Positions 18,414 through 28,709 of a DNA stretch of 64,000 bases are shown here, in pieces. Under the pieces are notes generated by a model. The model did not search any database. It had not been told where the DNA came from and saw nothing but the letters and a program-made list of their open reading frames with translations. Origin of the DNA: Rahnella aceris (GTDB lineage Bacteria > Pseudomonadota > Gammaproteobacteria > Enterobacterales > Enterobacteriaceae); contig NZ_JAADJV010000001.1 in the NCBI RefSeq assembly GCF_011684115.1, positions 682,001 through 746,000 of the forward strand, given 5' to 3'. The translations under genes and the position numbers were made by a program. Position 1 is the first letter of the stretch; the number at the start of each line of letters is the position of its first letter.

Positions 18414-20174
18414 GCGATTGAACCAGTTCAACCAGCGAAGAGGCCACGGATAACGCGGGCTGCCTTGCGATGTCGCCAGCGCAATACGCTGCTGAATTAA
18501 TCCCAGCAGACTCGGACGCTCTTCTTCAGCTTCTTCTTCGTTTGTGTAAATCAATCCGGTCAGGATAGGTAGCGCTTCGGCTGCGTTATCAACTGCCCAT
18601 AAATGAAACTGGCCTTCGCGAACGGCGTCCAGAACCTGCTGATGCAGGCACAGGTTGCGCACGTTGCTGGTTGGCAGAATGACCCCTTGTTTACCGGTCA
18701 AACCGCGACGTTGACAAACTTCGAAGAAACCTTCGATTTTCTCGTTTACGCCACCAATAGGTTGCACATTCCCAAACTGATCGACAGAGCCGGTGACCGC
18801 AATTTGCTGGTTGATCGGCTGCATCGACAACGCACTGATCAGTGCGCAGAGTTCAGCAAGTGAAGCGCTGTCGCCGTCCACTTCTCCGTAAGACTGCTCA
18901 AATACAATCGAGGCGGAAAAGGGCAGAGGCTGGTCGAGTTCTAACTCGGAAATCAGAAAGGCCTGCATAATCATCATGCCTTTGGCATGCAGATTACCAC
19001 CTAACTCGGCTTTACGTTCGACGTCTGTAAATTCGCCGTCGCCGGCATGTACGACACAACTAATTCGGGAAGGTTCACCCAACGCTCGCGGATGCCCCGG
19101 ATATTCCAGTACAGACAGGCCATTAATCTGCCCGACAACTTCGCCTTCTGTTTCAATGCGAATTTGTCCAAGTTCGATTTCATCCTGCATACGCTCCTGG
19201 AGATAACTCTCACGCCATGCACGTGCACCGGATGCCGCTTCAAGAGACTTAACGCTCAGCAACTCGTCTTCATTATAGAGTGCAGCTTCGCTAAGTTGGG
19301 TGTTAAGCCATACCGGATCGAGTGTCAGACTGCCCTGATCGGTGCTGTGACGAATGGCCATTTTCAGAAACTCGGGCCATGCATCAGCGGCCAGGCGTGG
19401 GATCTCAAGCTCATCAGCCAGCGTATTGACATAACCACACCAGGTTTCCATATCGCTTTCTTCCGTCAGCGGCAGGTCGGCTTCAAATTCACCATAAATG
19501 GAAGAATCCACCAACTCTGGCTCCATATCACTGAGGTCACCAAGCGATAAGCGGTCACCGACCAGAATCAGGCGAATATCCAAAGGCATCGGAGGGACTG
19601 TCACAGGTAAAGGTGTCGTCTCATCTGGTGAGACCCAATGATATTGACCTTCGGTGATCATCTGTTTCAGACGCAACCACATCAGAGGCTGCGCAATGAG
19701 GGTACGGATGGAAAGTACCAGCACACCGCCATTCACCTGGTGTACCAATCCCGGCTCCAGCTGGATCTGGTCTTTGTAAATGCGCACGCACCCGAACAGC
19801 TGTTCAGGTTCAACCCATTCACGATACTGGCAGGTCGATTTCGCCGCGAATGCATCTTCCGCTGTCTTCGCCGCCAGCAGCGTTACCTTATTGCCTTCAA
19901 TATGGTAACGATTACCCGTGACTTCCGCCGGTTCAGGTAGTAAGTCGCTGACCACCTGCGTAATGCGTGACAAGTATTCGCGATTTTCCTGCGCCTTGAG
20001 CGTCATAAAACGCACACGTGAGCGGGGATGACAAAACAGCGTTAAACCATTTTCCAGCCGGGGCTGAATTCCTGCAAAATCGACAGGGGCTAACTGGGCA
20101 GCCGTTGCAAAGATTGCCTCGTAAGGCGCGGAGTCGGGCAGTAAAAGCTGCCAGTCAAGTCGGTTATTGGTCAA
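18408..20174 (-). CDS. ycbZ: Lon-like Ser-Lys protease homologue YcbZ (LonH)
   Basis: 588-residue S16 (Lon) family protein, close to E. coli YcbZ (586). The C-terminal proteolytic domain is intact: catalytic Ser about 436 in GDSASLAELCALISALS and Lys about 479 in GGVNEKIEGFFE. Their 43-residue spacing equals that of Lon. The N-terminal part lacks a recognisable Walker A motif, so it is not a normal AAA+ Lon; this is usual for the subfamily. Cellular role is poorly known. It is upstream of and co-oriented with fabA, 68 bp away, and fabA's control sites touch its 3' end. Confidence 0.92.
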   Translation of the reverse strand: MTNNRLDWQLLLPDSAPYEAIFATAAQLAPVDFAGIQPRLENGLTLFCHPRSRVRFMTLKAQENREYLSRITQVVSDLLPEPAEVTGNRYHIEGNKVTLLAAKTAEDAFAAKSTCQYREWVEPEQLFGCVRIYKDQIQLEPGLVHQVNGGVLVLSIRTLIAQPLMWLRLKQMITEGQYHWVSPDETTPLPVTVPPMPLDIRLILVGDRLSLGDLSDMEPELVDSSIYGEFEADLPLTEESDMETWCGYVNTLADELEIPRLAADAWPEFLKMAIRHSTDQGSLTLDPVWLNTQLSEAALYNEDELLSVKSLEAASGARAWRESYLQERMQDEIELGQIRIETEGEVVGQINGLSVLEYPGHPRALGEPSRISCVVHAGDGEFTDVERKAELGGNLHAKGMMIMQAFLISELELDQPLPFSASIVFEQSYGEVDGDSASLAELCALISALSMQPINQQIAVTGSVDQFGNVQPIGGVNEKIEGFFEVCQRRGLTGKQGVILPTSNVRNLCLHQQVLDAVREGQFHLWAVDNAAEALPILTGLIYTNEEEAEEERPSLLGLIQQRIALATSQGSPRYPWPLRWLNWFNRS

Positions 20175-20384
20175 TGTGTTAGCTGTTTTCTATAAAAAGG
20201 GAAAGTGCGATTATACAAGAATAAATCCGGCTGCATACAATGAGAGTCGTAGCGGAATTGGTCTTAGTGCACATTGCTGTACAGGTGGGCAAAAAACAAC
20301 CAAAATAAGCGGTTTTATTTGGGGTGAAAATTGAATTAAAGCTGTTATGCTTAGTAAAGTTACGTGGTCACCGAAGAGTTCACG

Positions 20385-20846
20385 ATGAAATATCAGCAAC
20401 TGGAAAATCTCGAAAGTGGTTGGAAATGGAAGTATCTGGTGAAAAAACACCGGGAAGGTGAGCGGATCACCCGCCATTTGGAAAACAGCGCTGCCCAGGA
20501 ATCCGTGAATCAACTTCTCAACCTGGAAAACGAGCCGGTCAAAGTGTCAGACTGGATTGTTAATAATATGAATCCGGCGCTGGAAAATCGTCTTAAGCAA
20601 ACGATTCGTGCACGCCGTAAGCGTCACTTCAATGCCGAGCATCAGCACACTCGCAAAAAATCTATCGATTTAGAATTTCTGGTTTGGCAGCGTTTAGCGG
20701 GATTGGCACAAAGGCGTGGTGTCACGCTTTCTGACACGATCATTCAACTGCTTGAAGATGCCGAGCGTAAAGAGAAATACGCGAATCAGATGTCTTCATT
20801 GAAAGAAGATTTAGAACAAATACTCGGCAAGAAAGATATTGGATAG
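20385..20846 (+). CDS. matP: Macrodomain Ter protein MatP
   Basis: DNA-binding protein that recognises matS sites and organises the chromosome terminus (Ter) macrodomain, linking it to the divisome through ZapB. I start at the ATG at 20385, giving 153 residues that begin [20 protein letters not shown], as in E. coli; seven extra upstream codons have no support. The ribbon-helix-helix region is in the C-terminal half ([32 protein letters not shown]). The 210 bp upstream to ycbZ show no gene. Confidence 0.96.
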   Translation: MKYQQLENLESGWKWKYLVKKHREGERITRHLENSAAQESVNQLLNLENEPVKVSDWIVNNMNPALENRLKQTIRARRKRHFNAEHQHTRKKSIDLEFLVWQRLAGLAQRRGVTLSDTIIQLLEDAERKEKYANQMSSLKEDLEQILGKKDIG

Positions 20847-20896
20847 ATTTGCTTTCGCGTCTCAGGGAGTCAGCTATTTGCTCTGACCGAAGGCAT

Positions 20897-20925
20897 AAAA
20901 AAAACCCCGCCATGGCGGGGTTTTT
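20897..20925. terminator. Bidirectional terminator between matP and ompA
   Basis: AAAAACCCCGC-CATG-GCGGGGTTTTT, an 11-bp stem with A-rich and T-rich flanks, placed between two convergent genes. It is likely to serve both. Confidence 0.92.
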
Positions 20926-20955
20926 AGTATCTGTAGCAAAAGCTAAAGCGTGTTA

Positions 20956-22032
20956 TTAAGCCTGTGGCTGAGTAACAGTATCTTTGTAGCCTTTAACTTC
21001 GATTTCTACACGACGGTCTGGTGCCAGGCAGTCGATCAGAGCAGCACGGCCTTTAACGGAGTCACAGGTAGAACCGGTAACTGGGTTAGATTTACCTTGG
21101 CCTTGTGCAGAGATCTTGTTAGCAGGGATACCTTTAGATACCAGGTAATCTACTACGCTCTGAGCACGTTGCTCAGACAGTTTCTGGTTGTATTGTTCTG
21201 AACCGATACGGTCGGTGTAACCCAGAACGATAACAGAACCGTCTTTAGGATCGATAGAGCTCAACTGGCTGTACAGCTGATCCAGAGCCTGTTGGCCTTC
21301 TGGTTTCAGAGTCGCTTTGTTGAAGTTGAAGAGAACGTCAGATTTCAGAGTGAATTTCTTAGTCTCTACAACTGGAGCTGGAGCTGGTGCTGGAGCAACA
21401 ACTGGAGCAGCTGCTTCATCTTGACCGAAACGGTAAGAAACACCTACAGACAGCATTGCGTTATCAGGACGTGCACCAACGGTAGCCGCGTCACCAATGT
21501 TGTTAACCCACTGGTAATCCAGACGGGTAGCCCAGTTTTTGGTTACTGCGTATTCAACACCAACTGCTGCCAGTGGAGAAACACCAGTGTCATGATCACT
21601 TACGCGACCATTAGCACCGTTGTTGAAGTTACCTTTAGCATCTGCACGCCAAACCATACCACCCAGACGGGTGTACAGGTCCAGATCGTCAGTCAGCGGG
21701 TAGCTCAGTTTAGCAGCCAGCTGAACGCCTTGTGCTTTGAACGCGCCGTTATTTACGCTGCCTTTGTAAGGCATACGGCCAAGCCAGTCATATCCCATTT
21801 CAAAGCCCAGGTATTGGTTCGCTTGGTAACCCAAGAACGCACCTGCACCCAGTTGGCTTTCGTGGGTAGGGCCGTTGCCGATACCGTTGTAAGCGTTTGC
21901 GAAACCAGTGTCATGGTATTGGGACCAGCCCAATTTACCACCGGTATACCAGGTGTTATCTTTAGGGGCGGCTTGCGCTACGGTAGCGAAACCTGCCAGT
22001 GCCACTGCTAATGCGATAGCTGTCTTTTTCAT
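20956..22032 (-). CDS. ompA: Outer membrane protein A
   Basis: Major outer-membrane porin-like protein that anchors the envelope to peptidoglycan. 358 residues from the ATG at 22032, which has the conserved GAGGCG ribosome site. There is a 21-residue signal peptide ([21 protein letters not shown]), an eight-stranded barrel to about residue 195, and a Pro/Ala hinge ([17 protein letters not shown]). The OmpA-like C-terminal domain has the peptidoglycan-binding [16 protein letters not shown] segment and a Cys pair near the end. A ten-codon upstream extension is rejected. Regulated at mRNA level by MicA in relatives. Confidence 0.98.
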   Translation of the reverse strand: MKKTAIALAVALAGFATVAQAAPKDNTWYTGGKLGWSQYHDTGFANAYNGIGNGPTHESQLGAGAFLGYQANQYLGFEMGYDWLGRMPYKGSVNNGAFKAQGVQLAAKLSYPLTDDLDLYTRLGGMVWRADAKGNFNNGANGRVSDHDTGVSPLAAVGVEYAVTKNWATRLDYQWVNNIGDAATVGARPDNAMLSVGVSYRFGQDEAAAPVVAPAPAPAPVVETKKFTLKSDVLFNFNKATLKPEGQQALDQLYSQLSSIDPKDGSVIVLGYTDRIGSEQYNQKLSEQRAQSVVDYLVSKGIPANKISAQGQGKSNPVTGSTCDSVKGRAALIDCLAPDRRVEIEVKGYKDTVTQPQA

Positions 22033-22174
22033 TTTGCGCCTCGTTATCATCCAAATAGGCAATTGAGCTTTAAGCTTTTTAAGCCCTTGGTTAAAATCCT
22101 TACGCCAAGATTATTGCTTCATTTCAGAACTTGCCACTTTACGTTGGCATTATCGAGCAACCTTGGCGTTGTAA

Positions 22175-22202
22175 AGTCTACAACGTGGCGCGAAACTTAC
22201 AA
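22175..22202 (-). promoter_or_regulatory. ompA promoter
   Basis: On the minus strand TTGTAA and TAGACT lie 16 bases apart, in the block ACGTTGTAGACTTTACA that I recognise from the E. coli ompA promoter. The transcript would have a leader of about 135 nt, as is typical of ompA. A perfect palindrome GTGTTAACAC (22210-22219) lies just upstream of the -35. I see no gene in the whole 357-bp gap between ompA and sulA. Confidence 0.8.
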
Positions 22203-22389
22203 GCTTGATGTGTTAACACCGTGGAAAAAAAGGGAAAAACGGACACATTTCTTAACGGCTTTGGCAATTTGCTGACAAAATCTGGCACTAATCTGCATTC
22301 CGGAAGCCCGTTTTTACTGGCTTGCAGGCATTATTCAGCACAAATCACTAAGTTCCGCATTATTTTCATAGGAAGATTCCTATTTTGAA

Positions 22390-22896
22390 CTAATGGTATA
22401 CGGAAGAGTGAATTTTTACTGTGGAATGATGTCCACAAGCTGAATTCTGTTCATTTGTCGGTCTCATTATGAAGCCGTAAGCACCACCCTGGCGTGCTGC
22501 AATTTGCAATCTTTCCCTCTCAGTATCACTCAAATCCGGAAGCCATCCCAACACGACACTGTAGTTACCCGTCTGCAAGGCTTTCTCCATCGCATCTACC
22601 GTCGACATCGCCGTAATTTGATTAACTTGCACCATCTTATCCACCGGCAGACCTGACTGAGATAACCAATGACGGCTCAGTTTTTGTTGAGGTGTGAGCC
22701 ACAACAACCAGCGAGACTGCATACCCAGGTGTTGCAGTAAGGGCAGTAATAACTGCGCAAAAGCAGGTTGGCTCGCACTATAGACGAACTCAGTGATCAG
22801 ACCATTATTCAAGGATGCAGACGTATTTACCTGTGACGGAGTGACGGGCAAAGCAAGCTGACTAAAATGATGATTTGTATGGTGTTGAGTTCGCAT
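22390..22896 (-). CDS. sulA: SOS cell-division inhibitor SulA
   Basis: Inhibitor that sequesters FtsZ and blocks septation during DNA damage; degraded by Lon. Started at 22896 it has 168 residues, matching the E. coli protein (169) in QLLLPLLQHLGMQSRWLLWLTPQQKLSR, TGNYSVVLGWL, YGFIMRP and the C-terminal Lon-recognition tail KIHSSVYH. A longer frame to 22998 reads through the LexA box and is rejected. Divergent from sxy and next to ompA, as in E. coli. Confidence 0.95.
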   Translation of the reverse strand: MRTQHHTNHHFSQLALPVTPSQVNTSASLNNGLITEFVYSASQPAFAQLLLPLLQHLGMQSRWLLWLTPQQKLSRHWLSQSGLPVDKMVQVNQITAMSTVDAMEKALQTGNYSVVLGWLPDLSDTERERLQIAARQGGAYGFIMRPTNEQNSACGHHSTVKIHSSVYH

Positions 22897-22918
22897 AATG
22901 ATGTACTCTAGTGAGTTA

Positions 22919-22934
22919 CTGTATGTATGTACAG
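22919..22934 (-). promoter_or_regulatory. LexA (SOS) box of sulA
   Basis: CTGTATGTATGTACAG has both conserved half-sites CTGT and ACAG with eight alternating bases between, the LexA consensus. It is 22 bp upstream of the sulA start. Confidence 0.92.
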
Positions 22935-23112
22935 TACTCTGGCGGTGAGCAAAGATCAACCCAATTTTTCCAAGATATCTCGCAAATTTTGAAGGCAACA
23001 GGCTGTAACGGCATTTTATGTTTGTTGGAGTTCATAAGATTGCGTATTTTGCTTTTAGCTGTTTTGGTAACTCAAAATGGAAGCAAGGGATTAACGTGAA
23101 AAGGATAACGCA

Positions 23113-23745
23113 ATGATAAACAAATCAAAAAAACGAGTGCTTGAGTGTCTGGATATTTTTGCCCCGTTGGGTAATATTCGTTCCCGCACCCAATTTGGGG
23201 GGATGAGCTTGTCCGCTGACCGCGTCATGTTCGCCCTGGTTTCTGATGGTGAACTCTATCTGCGAGCGACCGGAGAAACCGAAACTCATTTTCGCCGCAA
23301 AAAGATGGAGAGGCTGACCTATCGCAAGCGAGGCATGGATGTGCAGTTGCGTTATTTCAAAGTGAGTGCCCGGCAATGGAGTGATCACCAGGCACTGTGC
23401 GAGCTGGGCAGATTATCGTTGCAAGGGATGTTGCGGGATATAGAGCTGAAAAAAAACAACGAAGCGGTCCGATTGAAAGATTTACCCAATCTCTCGCTGG
23501 CGCTAGAAAGGATGCTCTGGCAAGTCGGCATTGAGAACTCGGGGGACTTGCGGTTACAGGGGGCCTGCCATACCTACCTCAAACTGTGTGCCATTAAAAA
23601 AAAGAATTTAGGGATTAATTTACTGATGGCACTCGAAGGGGCAATTTTGGGCTTCCATGAAGCCGCTTTGCCGATGGAATCCAGAGAGTCATTAACTCAC
23701 TGGTTTAACCATCACCAAGAGCAGCTATCAACGGTTGTGCACTAA
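23113..23745 (+). CDS. sxy: Sxy/TfoX competence regulator
   Basis: Co-activator that works with CRP at CRP-S promoters of DNA-uptake genes. 210 residues with the two TfoX domains: N-terminal (about 10-105, SRTQFGGMSLSADRVMFALV) and C-terminal (about 115-195, LKDLPNLSLALERMLWQVGI...GDLRLQGACHTYLKL). AAAAGGATAACG precedes the ATG. The 216-bp gap to sulA carries only the SOS control region and the sxy leader. Located beside sulA and yccS, as in E. coli. Confidence 0.93.
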   Translation: MINKSKKRVLECLDIFAPLGNIRSRTQFGGMSLSADRVMFALVSDGELYLRATGETETHFRRKKMERLTYRKRGMDVQLRYFKVSARQWSDHQALCELGRLSLQGMLRDIELKKNNEAVRLKDLPNLSLALERMLWQVGIENSGDLRLQGACHTYLKLCAIKKKNLGINLLMALEGAILGFHEAALPMESRESLTHWFNHHQEQLSTVVH

Positions 23746-23766
23746 GTTTGCGTAAGTTATCTGCAA

Positions 23767-25908
23767 CTAGAGCCGATTTTGTGCCGGCAGGATCTTAGTA
23801 TTAAGACTGGTGAGCTCAGGCAAATGAGCCACCAGTAATCCAATTTGCTGAAGCACGAGCTGCTCTTTACTGTCGATATCCGTTGTACGCATCTGAATAC
23901 GTGCAGTGAGTTCACCGAGCGCGTGTTGGATGCGTTCTGCTTCAGAAGGCAGATGATGCAAAGCGCCGTCAACGCAGCATGCTGCATCATCCAGCAACCT
24001 CAGGGTTTCGGCATCATTGAGTTTTTCGCGATGGGCACCCAGCGCTGAAATGTAGCTCAGCATAGTATGATTGAGGCATAACAGGCGAAACGCCGCTTCG
24101 AGTGTCGCCGGTTCGTTATTTCTCTCAGAGCTCATGTTCGACACCACGGACGCCAGTTCGGCATCGCAATTATGCGCATCACGGCGGGCCAGACGGTACT
24201 CGAGACTGTTGTCTTTCCCCTGATGGTACTGCACCAGAATAGCATCAAGATAACGGCAATTAGCATCGAACGTTTTTCTGACCACCTTATCAAGTTGCCT
24301 GAATTTCCAGTCGGGCCATATAAAGGTCACTGCCGCCCAGGCGATACCACAACCAATCAGCGTATCGATTACTCTCGGGATAGCGACTTCAAATCCTTCG
24401 CCTAACAAATTGAAGCATAACAACACCAGAAGGGTGATGAACATTGTGGCCTGCGCGTATTGCACTGTGCGGAACGCAAAGAACAATAACCCGCTGATGA
24501 CGATCAGAATCATTTGCCCGTCAACGGACGGAACGAAATACAAGATAGGGATCCCGAGAGCAATACCGGCGAGTGTTCCGATTATCCTCAGAGCTAACCT
24601 CCGGCGGGTCGCACTGTAGTTTGGTTGACAGACAAAAAGACTGGTGAGCAAGATCCAGTAGCCGTGATTTAAGCCGCTGACCTGAATGAAAACGTAGCCT
24701 ACAAAGAGCACGACAGACATACGAATTGCATGACGGAACAACACCGATTGCGGCGTAAAATGGCGGGAAATGCGCAGCCAGATATCATCAAGGCCAGTCA
24801 GACGGTCTTCCGCAAACGGGCTTTTGCCGGTCTGGTTTTCCGGCAGAGACTGCTCCGACTCGATATTTGCCAGTTGCGCGTCAATTGCATGCAGATTGCG
24901 TAAAAGATGGCGTAACGCCTGTAATGTCTCACGGTGTTCGTGATGAGATTCCAGACGTTTGAGGGCTTCTTCCAGCCGGGAAAACGCCCGTTCGAACTGG
25001 CTGTTGTGGGTATATTGCTGGCGATAAAGAATGCATTGTGACAGCTGTAAACAGGCCCGCGCCTGCATGCTCATCAGGCGCTGAAAGCGGAACAGAATAT
25101 CACTGTGATGAAATTGTTCACTGAGTTTGAGGTACTGCACGTGGGACGAGCTGGCGCGCTCATGAATATCCTGCACCACAAAATAATAATGTAATGTCCG
25201 GCGGGTCCCTTTCTGGCCACGATCTCCTTTCAGCCGGGTCTGTAGCGTATTTTTTGTTTGGTTCAGTGTGGAGACCAGTTGACCGTTGGCCATGGCCAGC
25301 TCGACCAGTTGCTGGTTGTTATCTTCCTGATCGGGATCAAACAACGTTGCTTTAGCTTCAAGATAAGCCGCCAGTTGCGTGAAACAGCGGGAGATCTGAT
25401 CCTGTAACGGACGGATGGGGAAAATAATATGGCCAGCCAGCGTCAGCAGGTTATACCAGATAGCACCCGCAAGCAGGATCAGCGGTTGCTGATACCAGAT
25501 GTGATACATGCTGGTGCCAAGCATCGTATATATGGCGATCAGCAACGCGCCGAAGGCAATCGTGGCATAACGCTGCCCCAGGGCCCCCAGCAGGATGAAT
25601 CCGCAGGTTGAAATCATCAGCCCGGGCGCAAAAAGCCACGGATAGGGGAAGAGTAATTCTATGGATGCTGAAGCAATAAAAAAACAGACCAGGGTAATCA
25701 GCAAATTGCGCAGACGGCCAGCGAGACGATCATCAAGATCGGCAAGAGCCGCAGCAACCACACCGAGTGTAAGGGGGATTGTCAGCGTGAACTGACCCAA
25801 CCACCATGGCAATGCCGCAGCCCCTGTCAGCGCAATGAAAATCCTGATGTGATAAAGAATATTGCTGTTATAGGCATAGCGCCGTAAACCGGGTGCAATA
25901 GAAAGCAC
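23767..25908 (-). CDS. yccS: FUSC-family inner membrane protein YccS
   Basis: 713-residue membrane protein with two blocks of about six hydrophobic segments (roughly residues 20-170 and 385-520) separated and followed by cytoplasmic helical regions. This is the fusaric-acid-resistance (FUSC/AaeB-like) layout. Family members are proton-driven exporters of aromatic acids, but the substrate of YccS is not known. Transcribed after yccF with a 42-bp gap. E. coli YccS is about 717 residues, so the gene looks complete. Confidence 0.92.
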   Translation of the reverse strand: MLSIAPGLRRYAYNSNILYHIRIFIALTGAAALPWWLGQFTLTIPLTLGVVAAALADLDDRLAGRLRNLLITLVCFFIASASIELLFPYPWLFAPGLMISTCGFILLGALGQRYATIAFGALLIAIYTMLGTSMYHIWYQQPLILLAGAIWYNLLTLAGHIIFPIRPLQDQISRCFTQLAAYLEAKATLFDPDQEDNNQQLVELAMANGQLVSTLNQTKNTLQTRLKGDRGQKGTRRTLHYYFVVQDIHERASSSHVQYLKLSEQFHHSDILFRFQRLMSMQARACLQLSQCILYRQQYTHNSQFERAFSRLEEALKRLESHHEHRETLQALRHLLRNLHAIDAQLANIESEQSLPENQTGKSPFAEDRLTGLDDIWLRISRHFTPQSVLFRHAIRMSVVLFVGYVFIQVSGLNHGYWILLTSLFVCQPNYSATRRRLALRIIGTLAGIALGIPILYFVPSVDGQMILIVISGLLFFAFRTVQYAQATMFITLLVLLCFNLLGEGFEVAIPRVIDTLIGCGIAWAAVTFIWPDWKFRQLDKVVRKTFDANCRYLDAILVQYHQGKDNSLEYRLARRDAHNCDAELASVVSNMSSERNNEPATLEAAFRLLCLNHTMLSYISALGAHREKLNDAETLRLLDDAACCVDGALHHLPSEAERIQHALGELTARIQMRTTDIDSKEQLVLQQIGLLVAHLPELTSLNTKILPAQNRL

Positions 25909-25950
25909 GAAAAACCCACCTTAAAATTCAAAAATGTTGAAACATCGCAA

Positions 25951-26412
25951 TCAGCGAATGCGTCCGTTTTCTCTCTGACGGCTTGCATTAGCTTCACGAA
26001 CTTGCTTTGCCAGCTCGACGGAAACGACCCTGCGTCCTACCGGCCAGAGTGCAATGGCAGCAATTTTAAAGTTCGCAATGCCCACCGGAATACCGATTAT
26101 GCTGATACATTGCGCGATACCGGCAACGATATGCGACAAGCATAACCACCAGCCGAAAAAAATAAACCAGAAGATATTCAACAGAGTACCTCCGCCGGAC
26201 AGCAACGCGCTGCGTTTTTCCGGATACAGGTCATCGACATGTACGGCTTCATTGCCAAATGGCAGCAGTGAAAGACGGGTGATTTCCCAGCAAGAACGGG
26301 TGAGGGGCAGAGTAAAGATCAGCACGATACTGACCAGCGTAGCAAGCAGCCAGGCAAGCGTGGTGAAAAAACCACCTAAAACAAAGTTAAGAATATTGAG
26401 TACGGTACGCAT
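25951..26412 (-). CDS. yccF: YccF-family small inner membrane protein
   Basis: 153 residues from the ATG at 26412 (MRTVLNILNFVLGGFF...), which matches E. coli YccF from the first residue; a 19-codon upstream extension is rejected. It contains two YccF repeats with about four membrane spans, including WEITRLSLLPFGNEAVHVDDL and IGIPVGIANFKIAAIALWPVGRRVV. Function unknown; it precedes yccS and is probably co-transcribed with it. Confidence 0.92.
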   Translation of the reverse strand: MRTVLNILNFVLGGFFTTLAWLLATLVSIVLIFTLPLTRSCWEITRLSLLPFGNEAVHVDDLYPEKRSALLSGGGTLLNIFWFIFFGWWLCLSHIVAGIAQCISIIGIPVGIANFKIAAIALWPVGRRVVSVELAKQVREANASRQRENGRIR

Positions 26413-26588
26413 GGCAGCTCTTCCCGAAGAGGTTAAAAAGTTGATAAATTTCGTGTTCACATAACGCAAACATACCTCTTATTCTACTCTGTTTTGGAGC
26501 GTGGATCGCCTGCGCTTATCAAAGGTAAACTCTTAAATGCTCTTGCATGTAAAATGTCAGGAATTAAAGAAAAACACGGTGTGATGAT

Positions 26589-28643
26589 ATGGAACTGAAA
26601 TCGACCTCATTCGGGAAACATCTGGCGCAGCACCCTTATAACCGGGTGCGTCTGCTTAATGCCGGCGTGGAAGTCAGCGGCGATAAACATCACTATCTGA
26701 TCCCTTTTAATCAGCTTATTCAGATTCGCTGCAAACGTGGCATCGTCTGGGGGGAGCTTGAATTTGAATTGCCGGAGCAAAAAGTGGTCCGGCTGCACGG
26801 CACCGAATGGCAGGAAACACAGCGTTTTTATCAATACCTGCTCAATATCTGGCAGACCTGGAGTCTCGAGATGAGCGAGGTCAGCGCCGGAGTATTGCGC
26901 GGGCAGGTTGAAAAAATTACCCAGATTGAACAGCAAGACAAATGGTTCAAACGCATTGATCTGGCGGATGTGCAGAAAGACATTACTGAGGCATTTTCTG
27001 CGATCCCGGTGCCTGTTGAACGTCTTACTGAATTTAATAATTGTCGGGAAGATTATCAGACCTGTCTGCGCTGGCTTGAGCAGGGTAAACGCAGTGTCGA
27101 CCGGCGCAATCTGGCTTGGACTGACAGGGTGATTGCTGATAACCGTGACTTTTTTGATACCGTTGAAGTGTCACCGCTCAATGACAGCCAATGCCGCGCT
27201 GTCGTGAACGGTGAAGACGCGGTGCTGGTGCTGGCTGGCGCGGGCAGTGGTAAAACGTCGGTGCTGGTGGCGCGCGCGGGCTGGCTGTTGCGCCGTCAGG
27301 AAGCGCATCCTGAACAAATTCTGTTGCTGGCCTTTGGTCGTCAGGCAGCGGATGAAATGAACGGGCGTATCAAAGAGCGTTTGCATACTGAAGGCATCAA
27401 GGCCAAGACATTTCATGCGCTCGCTTTGCAGATTATCCAGGAAGGCAGCAAAAAAGCCCCCAAAATCAGCAAACTTGAAACCGATTCGAAAGCCCGGCGC
27501 AGCTTACTGATTAAGACATGGCAGCAGCAGTGTGCAGAGAAAAAAGTGCAGGCCAGCGGCTGGCGGCAATGGATGACAGACGAACTGGAATGGACCGTTC
27601 CTGAGGGTGATTACTGGAAAAATAAATCGCTGGCGGAGCGCCTCGGAAGCCGCCTTGAACGCTGGCTCAGCCTGATGCGTATGCACGGTGGCAGTCAGGC
27701 GGAGATGATCGAAAGCGCGCCGGAAGACGTCAAAGATCTGTTTACAAAGCGTATTCGTCTGATGGCACCGCTGATGAAAGCCTGGAAAACGGCACTGAAA
27801 GAAGAGGGCGCAGTGGACTTTTCCGGGCTTATCCATCAGGCAGTCAATATTCTGGAAAAAGGGCGTTTTGTCAGCCCGTGGAAGCATATTCTGGTGGATG
27901 AATTCCAGGACATTTCCCCCCAGCGTGCACTGCTGCTTTCTGCCTTGCGTAAACTTAACAAACATACCAGTTTGTTTGCTGTGGGGGACGACTGGCAGGC
28001 GATTTACCGTTTCAGCGGTGCGGAGTTGTCCCTGACCACGGCGTTTGCTGACAATTTTGGCGAAGGAGCGCAATGCGCACTGGATACGACTTACCGGTTC
28101 AATGACCGCATCGGTGAAATTGCCAATAAGTTTGTGCAGCAAAACCCTTATCAGTTGAAGAAGCTGCTGAACAGTCTGACCAAAGGCAACAAGAAAAATG
28201 TCGTGATACTGCCTGAGGACCAGATGGAAAAATTGCTGGATAAACTTAGCGGCTATGTCACCGTTGATGAACATATTCTGGTGCTGGCGCGTTATCACCA
28301 TCTTCGACCGCAAATTCTGGAGAAAGCCGCGACCCGCTGGCCAAAGCTTAATCTTGATTTCATGACGATTCATGCCAGTAAAGGACAACAGGCTGAATAC
28401 GTGATTATCGTCGGATTGCATGATGGCAATGACGGTTTCCCTGCGCCCGCGCGGGAATCTTTGCTGGAGGAAGTGTTATTGCCTGAACCGGAAAACTTTC
28501 TGGATGCCGAAGAGCGGCGTTTATTGTATGTGGCGATGACGCGTGCGAAGCATCAGGTCTGGTTGCTGCAGGATAAAGAACGTCCTTCCGTCTTCGTAGA
28601 ACAGCTTGAAGATATCGGTGTACTGGTCCAGCGAAAACCGTAG
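26589..28643 (+). CDS. helD: DNA helicase IV
   Basis: UvrD/Rep-like superfamily 1 helicase with 3'-5' activity. 684 residues, the E. coli length. An N-terminal domain (1-195) precedes the ATPase: Walker A GAGSGKT at 217-223, Walker B DEFQD at 437-441 and motif V HASKGQQAEYVIIVGL near 597-612, followed by YVAMTRAKHQVWL. The start MELKSTSFGKHLAQHP is the family start. It is convergent with mgsA across a strong terminator. Confidence 0.96.
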   Translation: MELKSTSFGKHLAQHPYNRVRLLNAGVEVSGDKHHYLIPFNQLIQIRCKRGIVWGELEFELPEQKVVRLHGTEWQETQRFYQYLLNIWQTWSLEMSEVSAGVLRGQVEKITQIEQQDKWFKRIDLADVQKDITEAFSAIPVPVERLTEFNNCREDYQTCLRWLEQGKRSVDRRNLAWTDRVIADNRDFFDTVEVSPLNDSQCRAVVNGEDAVLVLAGAGSGKTSVLVARAGWLLRRQEAHPEQILLLAFGRQAADEMNGRIKERLHTEGIKAKTFHALALQIIQEGSKKAPKISKLETDSKARRSLLIKTWQQQCAEKKVQASGWRQWMTDELEWTVPEGDYWKNKSLAERLGSRLERWLSLMRMHGGSQAEMIESAPEDVKDLFTKRIRLMAPLMKAWKTALKEEGAVDFSGLIHQAVNILEKGRFVSPWKHILVDEFQDISPQRALLLSALRKLNKHTSLFAVGDDWQAIYRFSGAELSLTTAFADNFGEGAQCALDTTYRFNDRIGEIANKFVQQNPYQLKKLLNSLTKGNKKNVVILPEDQMEKLLDKLSGYVTVDEHILVLARYHHLRPQILEKAATRWPKLNLDFMTIHASKGQQAEYVIIVGLHDGNDGFPAPARESLLEEVLLPEPENFLDAEERRLLYVAMTRAKHQVWLLQDKERPSVFVEQLEDIGVLVQRKP

Positions 28644-28654
28644 ATAAGATCAAT

Positions 28655-28682
28655 AAAAAGCCCGGCAATCGCCGGGCTTTTT
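28655..28682. terminator. Bidirectional terminator between helD and mgsA
   Basis: AAAAAGCCCGGC-AATC-GCCGGGCTTTTT, a perfect 12-bp stem with a four-base loop, flanked by A and T runs. Confidence 0.93.
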
Positions 28683-28709
28683 ACTTTTAAAAATCAGCCT
28701 ATTGAATCA

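Noticed and set aside
27504..28421. 305-codon frame antisense to helD
   Set aside because: Lies entirely inside the helD coding region, with no recognisable domain; shadow of a GC-rich gene.
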